Of a stretch of 64,000 nucleotides of DNA, positions 36,794 to 47,208 are shown one piece after another (position 1 is the first letter of the stretch; every line of letters begins with the position of its first letter). The DNA lies in contig QAOA01006693.1 of NCBI GenBank assembly GCA_003255065.1, positions 227,687 to 291,686 of the forward strand, written 5' to 3'. The position numbers and the translations under genes are program-made. Source of the stretch: Cercis canadensis. Taxonomy: Eukaryota > Streptophyta > Magnoliopsida > Fabales > Fabaceae. The notes under the pieces are model-generated. The model saw only the letters and a program-made list of their open reading frames with translations. It was not told the DNA's origin and did not search any database.

Positions 36794-38536
36794 CTAAGCC
36801 TGAAAATCTACTCTTGTAGATGAAACTTGATTCATTCCCAAGTAAATCTTTTCCAACTCGGCATAAATTTCATTTGATTGAGGGTGAGTTACATCACCAA
36901 CGGCAAAGACATGAACATGCTTATCTACCTCTATCCAACTCCATCCTGTATTCTTTCTTATTCTTTTTTGTTGCAGTATGTTTCTGATCTCTACTACATC
37001 AGCCCATAAACCATTCCTCGCATAGATATGCGCCAATGTTATATATGGTGCAGCATTACATGGTTCCATCTTTATAAGCTGATCAGCAGCCTCCTTGCCA
37101 AGCTCTACTTCTCCGTGGATCTTGCAAGAGCCCAAGATGGAACTCCATATTATATAGTTTGGATCATAAGGCATTTCCTCCATCAAATCCTTTGCCTTTC
37201 TTAGATTCCCATTTCTTCCATAAAGATCAATCAAGCAAGCATATTGATCTAGATTAGGAGACAACGCATAAATTGTTCTCATTTTATTGAAATATTCCAC
37301 TCCTTTGTCAAGAAGACCTGTATGGTTACAAGCTGTTAACACAGCAGTAAAGCATATATGATCTGGTATGAACCCTTTTTCAGTCAACAAATGATCAAAA
37401 AGTTCTACAGCATCTGAACCTCTCCCACTTTGAGCATAACCCATGATCATTGAAGTCCATAGCACAGTATTCTTCTCAGATGTTTGGTCTAACACAAAAC
37501 GAGCCCCATCAACATCTCCACTCTTCGAATACATATCAATCAATGCACTGACCACAAATACATTCCTTTCTGAACCCATTTTAATAAGAAGAGAGTGCAC
37601 TTGTCTTCCTTGAAAAAGTACTGTAAGGCTGCCACAAGCATTCAAAATGCTGGTTAAAGTATGATTGGTAGGGCTCAAATTCCTTTTCCTCATTTCTACA
37701 AATAATTTCAGTGCATCTTCACCATATAGGTTTTGAGAGTATGCAGAAATCATGGAATTGTATAAGATAGTATCCTTCTCACTAGTCTCATCAAATAACA
37801 ACATGGCATCATCAATTCTTCCACATTTTGCATAAAAATCAATTAAAGAGCTGAAAATAAAATTGCTAGTATTGAATCCTTGTTTGATAACATGAGCATG
37901 AAGAGCTGAACCATGTGCAGAGGCTCCTTCTTGCTCCACACATGCACTAATAATACTAACATAGGTATAACAATTGGGCTTGATTTGGGTACCTAACATC
38001 TCTTTAAACATCAAAAAGGCATTTCTTCCTTGTCCGTTTTGCGACAACCCAGCTATAAATGCAGTCCAAGATACTTGATCATGTACTCTCATGCCATAAA
38101 AAATCTTCCTTGCATCCACAATAGCATCACATTTCGAATAGAAATCAACAAGTGCACTGTTAAGGAACAAATTATCTTCATATCCAGACCGAACCATATA
38201 GGCATGGATTTGTATACCCAGGTGCCAATATAGGGTTTTTGCACAAGTACTAAGAGCAGTACAAAGAACAACCTTTGTTGGCTTAACCCCTAATCTGTTC
38301 GTTAGGCATAATGACTCCAGTGCTTCACAGGAATTATCACTTTTAAATTGTTTTCTAGGGTTATCGTTTTCACATGTTCTGCCAAGGACTTTCTGCATCA
38401 AACCATCAGCAAAATAACCATATTTGCAAACATTGATTCTGTGTGGAATTTTGTTAACCAAGTGTTGTGCAGAGGTAGAGCTACACCCATTAATTCTAGG
38501 AACAAAAAGTTTAGATGCATGAGTTAAATTAACCAT
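36794..38536 (-). CDS. Pentatricopeptide-repeat protein, PLS class with E/E+ end
   Basis: Organelle RNA-binding protein. PLS-class PPR proteins of this subgroup typically guide C-to-U editing in mitochondria or plastids, usually with a DYW-bearing partner when, as here, no DYW domain is present. The first ATG in the long open frame is at 38536, giving 580 residues in one exon, as is normal for the family. The N-terminal stretch (residues 1-30, rich in Ser, Lys and Arg and low in acidic residues) fits a transit peptide. Repeats run from about residue 95 to 480 with signatures such as NSALVDFYSKCDAIVDARKIF, SSLIDFYAKCGRIDDAMLLF and SALIDMYSKSGDVDGARF. The E/E+ region ends GWSWIEVDKHVHVFAVGDVTH followed by NEIYAELEKIYLGM. 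The open frame extends upstream without ATG, so an earlier start through splicing is possible. Confidence 0.93.
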   Translation of the reverse strand: MVNLTHASKLFVPRINGCSSTSAQHLVNKIPHRINVCKYGYFADGLMQKVLGRTCENDNPRKQFKSDNSCEALESLCLTNRLGVKPTKVVLCTALSTCAKTLYWHLGIQIHAYMVRSGYEDNLFLNSALVDFYSKCDAIVDARKIFYGMRVHDQVSWTAFIAGLSQNGQGRNAFLMFKEMLGTQIKPNCYTYVSIISACVEQEGASAHGSALHAHVIKQGFNTSNFIFSSLIDFYAKCGRIDDAMLLFDETSEKDTILYNSMISAYSQNLYGEDALKLFVEMRKRNLSPTNHTLTSILNACGSLTVLFQGRQVHSLLIKMGSERNVFVVSALIDMYSKSGDVDGARFVLDQTSEKNTVLWTSMIMGYAQSGRGSDAVELFDHLLTEKGFIPDHICFTAVLTACNHTGLLDKGVEYFNKMRTIYALSPNLDQYACLIDLYGRNGNLRKAKDLMEEMPYDPNYIIWSSILGSCKIHGEVELGKEAADQLIKMEPCNAAPYITLAHIYARNGLWADVVEIRNILQQKRIRKNTGWSWIEVDKHVHVFAVGDVTHPQSNEIYAELEKIYLGMNQVSSTRVDFQA

Positions 38537-38809
38537 GCAAGATGGTCTCCAACTCCAATTCCTCCTATCCAACCAGACACCCCCAGGACTATAAAGACAA
38601 TTATGTTCTGAGAATAATATTACAGACTCCAGAAGGCTTAGCTTGCATGTTTTTCCTCTCACAGGAAAACATTCAAGCACATGGTGTACAATCAACTCAA
38701 AGTCTAGTACGAACTGAACCTGACAACAAGGAGTTAACTGGAACTCTGGGGCCAAAGACAGTGTATAAAGAAGAGAGATGGCCCATATCCATGAACTTAC
38801 AATGAGATG

Positions 38810-41432
38810 AAGAAGATATCAGCAGCAAAAACTGATACTTGAAGACAATTCTAGCACTGCAAACTCAACCCCACAGCTTAAGCTACTCTCTGATTCTTAT
38901 CCAGTTCATGAAATTTGGTTGGAAGCCAGAGAGTGCAGAAAAATTGAAACTTTAGCTAATAACTAAATGCCTCTGTTGCTTTAGCTGCATACTGGTTCTG
39001 TCAATCCCCAGAGATGATTACAATGAAATCAGACTTGGCCCGCGATTGGACTAGCTAGCTAGCAGAGGCGTCTTGGACACTTAGACCTGTGTTTCTGCCA
39101 CCAAAACCACATTGCCCAGCAGGATGTTAAGCGTCAAAGACAACCCACTCTTTGACAAGGACATTAAGCCTCAAAGACAGAACCCACTCTCTGATTTGAA
39201 TATTTATTAAATTGAATAAATATCTCAAAAAAATTACTTATTGAATGAAATAACATAATAATTCAATTTTTATATATAAATAATTTAATATGTTATTATC
39301 TTTTAGAAAGTCTCTCCTCCTAGAATTTAACGCCAATGCCAGGTTTGCCAGAGATAACCATTATCTCAAATTTGGTTAGCAAAAACATGAATGAGTTCAG
39401 AAATGTTTAAGGCTTAGCAAGAAAACATGTATACATCCACTATCATGCCTCCTTCTCAAAGGAAGAGTTAACAGACAAAACAATAGATCAATTTCTCAGA
39501 ATGAACCAGCTAAACAAAATGGTTGAATATCAGCTATATAAAATTGAACATTTAGTGATGTCAAACACAAAGGAAGGTAGAGGGGTGATACCATAACAGA
39601 ATGATTTCTAACTGAGATATAGGATAACACTCAACATTATTAGTAGCAACTAACAGTAAAATACACAAGCTTATCATTGTTATCAATATATTCAGAAAGA
39701 ACAAAGAGAACTAAAAAATATATTCGGGGAGGGGTGCTGAGGGGGAGACACTAGCATTGTTAATGGAAGTATATAACAGCTCCACATTCAAAAAAGGGAA
39801 CAAGATATGACCTTTATGATCAGAGTTGCTCACTAAAACATTTGCAGTTCCAAAAACCACCTACCATAAATAGGATGTTGGACAAAATGTATCTGCAAAA
39901 GCAACTAAGTAACCAAGCTCAAAAGCATTAATCAAGTCCAAAAATTTAATTAACTCGTCTGACACATGTAAAACGAAGCCAAGTCAAACAGGCATTAATT
40001 TAAGGCTTCTTGAAAACCAAGATTGAGCTGATAAAAAAAAAAAAAAAAGATTTAATATATTTGTTTTCATTATACTAACTATTTGTTTTCATTTTACTAA
40101 CTATTTGTCCAAATGATTTAATATATTTTCTCTTCCAAACTTCCATTACAAACTTGAATAATCATGTAACATAGACAACAATTGAGGAGATGCATCTAAA
40201 ACACAACTCCTCAACATCACAGCATGAGGTTTAAGTTCATACTATCTTCCTCATGGGACAGAGTCACTCAGGCAAAATGCACAGGAGGCCAATTTTTTTT
40301 TCCCTCTTTAAAACTACAAATAAGTACACCACAACAAAAAAAAAAAAAAAAAAACAGAATTCAAGTGACTCACAGGGAGAATTCTTCACTGCCTTTGGGC
40401 TACAAAGCCTCAAAGCATGATGGGAAACACAGAATTCTTGAAAATCATAGAGAAACAGAGAAAAACTCTTGAGGAAAAACGAAACACACCAAAACATTTG
40501 AGAAGAAGCAATCAGAGGGATTTCAAAGCTCAGAGGTGCACAACCAGAGGGAGCTTCATTCAGTCCATATTCACTCACAAATCCATATACTCTTTTTTTT
40601 CAAAAAAAAAAAATCACACTTTTACTCCTACTTTTCTTCCATTTGATTTCAGATAGAGAAATATAAATTAAAGAGGAAAATTTTCTTCAATTTTCATTCC
40701 AGATAGAAAAAAAATAGAAATTAAATGTTAGAAACTAGAAAACAAACACAGGAGAGGGTGGCGCTGCCTCTGGTGGCAGCCAGCCACCAAACTGAGACTA
40801 ACCCCCGAAAAGAGTGACACTCGAGGGTGGCTCTGCCGCCGCCGTCAGCGGCAACCGCCACCCCAATCCAGATCAAAGTTTAGAGAGGGAAAACAAGATT
40901 TGAAGAGAGTAGAGAGATATTCTTACCTTAAACTAAAGTTGATAGGTGGAGTGGATACGAAGAGTAGATAAGCGAGGGTGTAACCCTTATGGGTCTGCGA
41001 CGGCAAGGATGAAGACTCTCGTCTTCAGCTCTGCTCGTTTCCTTCTCCTACTACTTTTTCTGCCATTTTTTTTCTTGGTTAAAATGTGTTTGAGGTCCCA
41101 TAGTTTTACTTAATTTTCAATCAGATCCGATTAAAGTCCTTTTAACTTTCAATTTAATTTAATTGAGTCATTTCACAAACTCTAATTATAACATTACGAG
41201 TTTAATAATAACATAATTAACGTTTAATTACGTGACAATAAAATTACTTAAATTATAAAAAATATTGTACTTTTTTTCTTTATAAAAATACCTTTATCAA
41301 GATAAATTAAAAGATTATGTTTTTGATAAAAATACAAAATTATATTTTCTTTTTATGAACTCTTTAACAAGTAGAATATGTTTATCTTTAAGAAACTGTT
41401 TATTGTAATCCTTATCAAGATAAATTACAAAA
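38810..41432. other. Upstream region of the PPR gene and intergenic DNA
   Basis: No domain-bearing frame. The GC-richer stretch at about 40750-41060 (with GCCGCCGCCGTC and a CT-rich segment) resembles a plant 5' UTR or promoter on the minus strand and may be the distal first exon of the PPR transcript or of an unrelated gene. A short tandem repeat (ATTTGTTTTCATTWTACTAACT) lies at about 40060-40105, and an A-run at 40339-40356. Confidence 0.35.
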
Positions 41433-41441
41433 TTATTTTTT

Positions 41442-42461
41442 GGGAAAAGTTCAAAAAAATTTCCTGAATTATACACTTTGTACGTTTTACCCCCAAGCTT
41501 TAAAAACGTAAAGAATACCTCATTCAACTACTAAAATGTGCGTTTTACCCACAAATACCAGACAAACATCTATTAATTGATGGAGACAAACATCTATTAA
41601 TTGATGGAAAGAATCACGTGTTATGCACGTACAGTCTTAAAACTCACAAAACCAAAAAATCATAGCTAGGAACTCCAAAACCCTTCAAAGAATTTGGAGA
41701 AATTCGTTCTTAATTAGACAGGAATAAGAAAAGAAGTAAAATTGTAGCTAGAAACTCATAAAATCATAGATAATATCCTCAAAACTTGCTTGGGTAGTAT
41801 TAGAAAATGAATTTTGAAACCCCTTAAAAAATTTGGAGAAAGATTAAACCATTTAAAAAAAGAAATTGTTTGGGTAGTGTTAGAAAACGAATTTCACACA
41901 AAATCCCTTAAAAAATTTGGAGAAATTCATTCTTGATTAGAGAGGAGCTGGATTGAGTGACATGTACCGTTGTTGCTGCCTTTAGCTTTTCATGCTTCAT
42001 TTTGAGCTTCAATCTTAAAACTAATAGTATAATATTGTTGCAAATTTCACAAGCTTTAAAATGGTATATGATTTACAAATTTTAGCTGAGAAATGAAAGA
42101 GATATGAAGAGGGCCCAAATGAATTTGAAAATAGGTCGACTTCTGGAAATGGATACCTGCCGGAGGTTGAAGATGACAAATTTTAAATATTATAATTTGG
42201 CCAAAAAATTTAAATATTACTTTTTGACCTCAATTTTAGAAATTTATTTTTATTTATACTCTTATAAATTGCACTATGGACTAGATTAAACACTCCACGT
42301 GCCAGGCATGTGACTCTTTCCGTCTATTATTGGACGTTCGTTTGGGTCTTGAGGGTAAAATGCACATTTTAGTAGTTAAATGAGGTCTTCCTTACATTTT
42401 TAAAATTTGGGGGTAAAGCGCACAAGATGTATAGTTCATGGGGGTTTTTTGAATTTTTCCC
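41442..42461. mobile_element. MULE-like foldback element, 1020 bp, 9-bp duplication
   Basis: Bounded by TTATTTTTT at 41433-41441 and 42462-42470, a 9-bp direct repeat. The left end GGGAAAAGTTCAAAAAA pairs with the complement of the right end TTTTTTGAATTTTTCCC, and the inverted repeats run about 190 bp inward (shared ACTACTAAAATGTGC block). The interior has a doubled 24-bp unit (GACAAACATCTATTAATTGATG) at about 41572-41620 and three related AATTTGGAGAAA segments. No transposase. Long terminal inverted repeats plus a 9-bp duplication are the mark of Mutator-like elements. The low-complexity duplication lowers certainty slightly. Confidence 0.75.
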
Positions 42462-42643
42462 TTATTTTTTTGATAAAATATAAAATTATATTTTCTTCTT
42501 ATGAACTCTATCACTAGTAGAATCCTTCAATATTTGAGAATTTGTTTCTTGCAATCTCTATTATCTTTACTTTTTTTGTGTTTTAAATTGTTACTCTTTC
42601 TTGCTCTTTCCCTTGAATATATTATTTTTATGCATTATTTATG

Positions 42644-44234
42644 GGCAAATTGACTATAATAATACAGTTCTACAAATTATTTACACAAACGAGATATTTT
42701 TTTAAACTATTTATGTAAAATAGACACTTTGAAATATTTTATTTTATTTTTAGCTAGAGTAAAACACGCTTTATCAATGTAAAGCGTATATAAACTGAAC
42801 ACACTTTAAAACATTTTTTCCAAAAACGTGTCTATTATTTACTGACAATTGATGTGAAAAAACGTGAAAAAGAACACACTTTACAAGTAAATAGTGTTCC
42901 AAACTGATAAAGCGTGTTCCCAAGCCCAATAAAACATGTTCAAGACAAAGCAAAAGCATACCTTCATTTATTTTGGGCAAATTTCTGCCACCCATATGAG
43001 AAAAAATGACAACAAAAGTGGCCGCCCATACCATTTTATTTTTTGCATTTCAATAGCATCCAATATCCTCTTTGAAACACCCTTGTTAATTCTCTTAAAA
43101 ATATAAATTCATAAAATTTTATATGAGAAACAATACATCTACCATAATTTTACTCACAAAAATTTCTCATATTACAGTTGAATTTGGACAATTTAAAAAA
43201 ATATTAAGCGAGTTTAACTAAAATTCTAAAATGTACATGACATTTAAAATAGCAACCATAATAGTGAAAATAATGAAAAATATTATGATTGAAAAATATA
43301 ATTCAAATTATAAAAAAAAAAATTGTATATAAGTTATGATGAGGAAAAATCTTTTGGCCATGTTTAGATTTTTCCTCATCATAACTTATATACAATTTTC
43401 TTTATAATTTGAATTATATTTTTCAATCATAATATTTTTCATTATTTTCACTATTATGGTTGCTATTTTAAATGTCATGTACATTTTAGAATTTTAGTTA
43501 AACTCGCTTAATATTTTTTTTTAAATTGTCCAAATTCAACTTAAATATGTAATATGAGAAATTTGTGTGAGTAAAATTATGGTGGATGTATTGTTTCTCA
43601 TATAAAATTTTAGGATTTGGATCCGGTCATGTCACTTGAGTCATGTTGCTCAGATCTGAGCCGTCCATTCCATTAAAGCTCATTTCAACCATTAAATATT
43701 AATGTGTTTTAATGGTTGAAATGATCTTAAATAGAATAGACGGCTTAGATCTAAGCAACATGACTCAAGTTAACATGACTGGATCTCTTCCCAAAATTTT
43801 ATGAATTTATATTTTTAAAAGAATTAACAAGGGTGTTTCAAAGAGGATATTCCATGCTATTGAAATGCAAAAAATAAAATGGTATGGGCGGCTGAAATTT
43901 GCCCAAAATAAATGAATGTATGTTTTTGCTTTGTCTTGGAACACGTTTTATTGGGCTTGGGAACACGCTTTACCAGTTTGGAACATGCTTTATTTGTAAA
44001 GTGTGTTCCTCTTCATGCTTTCTCATACTTATTGTCAGTAAATAACAAACACGCTTTTGAAGGAAATGATATAAAGTGTGTTAAGTTTATACACGATTTA
44101 CACTAATAAAGCGTGTTTTACTATGGCTGAAAAATAATAAAATATTTAAAAGTGTTTATTTTACGTAAATAGTTTAAAAAGTGTCATATTTGTGTAAATA
44201 ATTTGTAAAATTGTATTATTACAGTCAATTTACC
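42644..44234. mobile_element. MULE-like foldback element, 1591 bp, 9-bp duplication
   Basis: Bounded by a perfect TTATTTATG at 42635-42643 and 44235-44243. The ends are GGCAAATTGACTATAATAATA and its inverted counterpart ending TCAATTTACC. The arms, about 700 bp each, form almost the whole element around a short spacer at about 43351-43366; the central stem ATATAAGTTATGATGAGGAAAAAT is perfect. Each arm contains a cluster of AACACGCTTTA-type motifs near its outer end, which creates matching open frames in the two arms. A 180-bp MITE is nested in the right arm (43613-43792). No transposase is encoded, so it depended on an enzyme supplied in trans. Confidence 0.88.
43613..43792. mobile_element. 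180-bp palindromic MITE, MULE-like, copy 2 (nested)
   Basis: Same family and identical length as 28566-28745, in inverted orientation. It is flanked by a perfect 9-bp duplication AAAATTTTA (43604-43612 and 43793-43801). It lies in the right arm of the 1591-bp foldback element; the left arm carries the uninterrupted counterpart near 43108-43130, which proves the insertion point. Ends are GGATTTGGATCCGGTC and GACTGGATCTCTTCCC. Confidence 0.9.
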
Positions 44235-44243
44235 TTATTTATG

Positions 44244-45128
44244 TTTAATTTTTATTATCAATTTTTAATCGAAAGTAAGTTTACATATATAACTAATTTT
44301 TTAGAACATAGGCAATGTACATGTCTATTAAACTAGTGAAAAAAAATATATGAGAAGTTATTTTATCCATATAGAATCCAAGTGTAATTTAATAGTCAAA
44401 GATTTGATAATTTTTAATAAAGATTTTAGATTTGAACCTCTTATACCCTAATGTAATAAAAAAAAGATTTGGGTTAAAAAAACATTTAAACGATTTCGAT
44501 TAAAAATTAAGTCACTGTAGTTTAATTTAGATACTATCATATATAAAGTGTAAAAGTGTATAAAAAGTTTAACTTCTTTCTTTTTTGGAAAGCGAAATAG
44601 TTTAACTTTTAGTCGGCCAATTTTATTTGTCTTGACAATTTATAATGCATTTGGGTTACAAATCAATATAAACTCATTTAAATATGGTTATACAAAATTC
44701 TCTCTTCACATTTCCAAGGATGTGAAATGAAACCTTTGTATCAAACGCCACGTACATAGCTTGTTAACTAACTATAATATCATGACTCAAAATAAGGAAG
44801 GATTACGAACAATTGTGTTTTCAAGTACTAGTTTCTTACTAAATAATATTTCAATGAGAGAAGAGACGTACGTGGCTTTAATTTTATTTTTGTTTTTACT
44901 ATCATTACAAATTCATACATAACTTAACTTTACTTTGGCAATGCCAAAAGAAAAAAACTACATTGAAATAAATACTAGAAATTGTTCTCTATCTAATTTT
45001 TCTTGGTAAGAATTGACAGAACATTTTAAGTGGCACATTAAATGTCAATATAACAAGTTTGGTAAAAGGAGAGCTGATAGAGAACTAAAAAATTTTCAAG
45101 AATTAAATTAGTTGTGCCTATATATATT
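44244..45128. other. AT-rich spacer between two mobile elements
   Basis: No gene or defined element. Phrases such as AAAAATTAAGTCACTGTAGTTTAATTTAG near 44500 hint at an old MITE end, but the partner arm was not found. Confidence 0.35.
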
Positions 45129-45164
45129 TACTACAAGAATATGATGATTTTTTTATGGACAAAA

Positions 45165-45465
45165 AATCCGTGAGAAATTGTCACGGAGAGAACAAATAAT
45201 TCTCTCAAAAATTTGGAGATGACAATTTCTCACGGAATTAACACCCGAGATAAATATCCATGAGAATTCCGTGAGAAAAACTGAGAGAATGAGACTAGAA
45301 ATGTTTCTCACAGATAAATATCTATGAGAAATTCCAAGTCAAATTTGTAGTCATCTTTTCTCGTGGACTTTTTCCGCGAGAAACAAAACACACCGTTTCA
45401 ATTAAGCAAGATTTTGAAAATATGTTTCTCATGGAAGAGTAGTCTGTGAGAAATTCCGTGAGAAG
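45165..45465. repeat. Left subterminal CCRTGAGAAA repeat cluster
   Basis: At least seven copies of a motif close to CCGTGAGAAA or its complement, some paired as inverted repeats (CCGTGAGAAATTGTC against GACAATTTCTCACGG at about 45170-45238). The matching cluster at the other end (48980-49135) uses mostly CCATGAGAAA; the CG-to-CA differences look like deamination of methylated sites. Confidence 0.65.
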
Positions 45466-45491
45466 TCTGGGTCTTATTCTCTGCCTTTGCC

Positions 45492-45788
45492 TATGCGATT
45501 TAGTCTATTTTCTCTCTATCTCTCTCTATCTCTCATTGAACCCTAAGCCCCAAATCAAAAAATGCCCTCTGCCTCTGCGGTTCAGTCTTTTTATCTCTCT
45601 CTATCTTTAACGGACAGTGGTGATTCCCTCTTTGGTCTCNTATGCGATTTAGTCTATTTTCTCTCTATCTCTCTCTATCTCTCATTGAACCCTAAGCCCC
45701 AAATCAAAAAATGCCCTCTGCCTCTGCGGTTCAGTCTTTTTATCTCTCTCTATCTCTAACGGACAGTGGTGATTCCCTCTTTGGTCTC
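45492..45788. repeat. 148-bp direct duplication split by a single N
   Basis: 45492-45639 and 45641-45788 are identical except for one base in the ATCTYTAACGG stretch, with an N at 45640 between them. Interpreted as unmerged overlapping contigs inside the CACTA 5' leader. Confidence 0.8.
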
Positions 45789-46499
45789 CGTAACTCATCG
45801 GCATTCATCTCTGTCATTCTCGGATTCTCTCTCTCTCTCTCTTGCACGGTATGTATGGCAATTAAGTTCCATGATTTATTTTCTTTCAGCTTTGTTCTTA
45901 CGGATTTTATGTTCTATTGGGTTTTTTTGAACTATTGATTTAATTAATGAAATTTGATTGGTTATATGGAGATATGTGTTGTAATTATAGTAATCTCTTG
46001 CTTCTTTTGGTCTTAAGATTATTGATCTTGGAGTATTTATTCTGTTATGGTGTTGTTTAGGAGTCAATAGTTATTTCCATGGGGTTTTGTTCATGAATCA
46101 AGTTTTTATGATTGAGGCTAATTTGTGCTTTTCTTGTTCCTTTAATTTTGAGTGTTGCTTTAAGTTATGTTGGGCTGATGTCTTAGCTTTCTTTTTGGGT
46201 TTCGTTTTGCTTAGCTTTGGAGGTTGTTTCATTAGCTATTCCCCGCTGTTTTGATGGCTTGCATTCAGCTATTTTGAATATGAATGTTTATTGTTTTACT
46301 GTCTAAATGGTGACTTGTTTAGGTTATTTTGATTCGCTATTTTAATGACCAATTGGAGGCAATTTTGTGGTATATTTTGAGTTGGTTGTTATTGTTATTT
46401 TTAGAGTGGGAGTTGTTATTTTTCATGTTATTTTGATACTTGTTTAAGGGCAACTTTAGGTATTGTTGTGAAATTGTTTAAGGGCCTATTTTAGAGATC

Positions 46500-47150
46500 A
46501 ATTCTAGGATGGGGTTAGGGTTTAGTGATTTAGGGGTTAAGGGTTAGTGATTTAGGGGTGTATGATTTTGGGTTTATGATTTAAGGGTTAGAATTTAGTG
46601 ATTTAGGGATTAGGGGTTTAAGGGTTTATGGTTTAGTGATATAGGGGTTTGGGACTTTTGGGTTTGGGGTTTAGGGTTTAGGGTTTAGGGGGTTAGGGTT
46701 TGGGGTTTAAGGTTTAGGGTTTTGTTATGTGGGAATTAATTTACTTAAATTAGAAATTAATTTTGCTGTTTTGCCTATTGCTTATTTTGTTTATTTTTCA
46801 TTATGGAATGAACTATAATTTTGTGACAGTGTTTCTGTGTAATTATGGAACATTTGGAATTCTTGGAATGTTCAATTTTTAGGGGATACTTTGCCTAATT
46901 TTTGGTTTATGATTTAGGGATTTAGGCTTTAGGGACATGGGTTGAGGAATTTAACACTTTGGTTTAGATTTTAGGGGTTTAGGGATTTGGATTTAGGGGT
47001 TTAATAATTTATGGTTAGGGTTTAAGGTTTAGAGTTTTAGGAGTTTAAGGTTTGGTTATTTTGGGGTTTCAAGAGGAATAATTTAGGTGCTAAAGGTTAG
47101 TGATTTATGGTTTAGGGTTTAGGATTTTGGATTTAAATTTGTTAATTTAG
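46500..47150 (+). repeat. Telomere-like TTTAGGG-rich tract in an intron
   Basis: Degenerate repeats of GGTTTAG, GATTTAGGGG and GGGTTTA span some 650 bp, with perfect tandem TTTAGGG units at about 46672-46692. It lies between the leader exon (donor at about 45849) and the coding start (47209) of the CACTA-borne gene, so it is intronic and not a chromosome end. Confidence 0.65.
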
Positions 47151-47208
47151 GGGTTAATGATTTTATTGTATATATAATTTTCTTCTTAATATTTTTTTTG
47201 TATGACAG

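Noticed and set aside
42774..44106. Two similar proteins encoded on opposite strands (shared EHVLLGLGTRF)
   Set aside because: They are the same arm sequence of the foldback element read in each orientation. There is no domain, splice signal or codon bias.
45563..45938. Protein starting MPSASAVQSFYLSLSL as a gene
   Set aside because: It lies in the CT-rich leader of the CACTA-borne gene, is duplicated by the N-flanked artefact, and ends at a splice donor. Untranslated leader is more likely.
46500..47150. Chromosome end or telomere
   Set aside because: The TTTAGGG units are degenerate, short and sit between leader and coding exons of a transposon gene.
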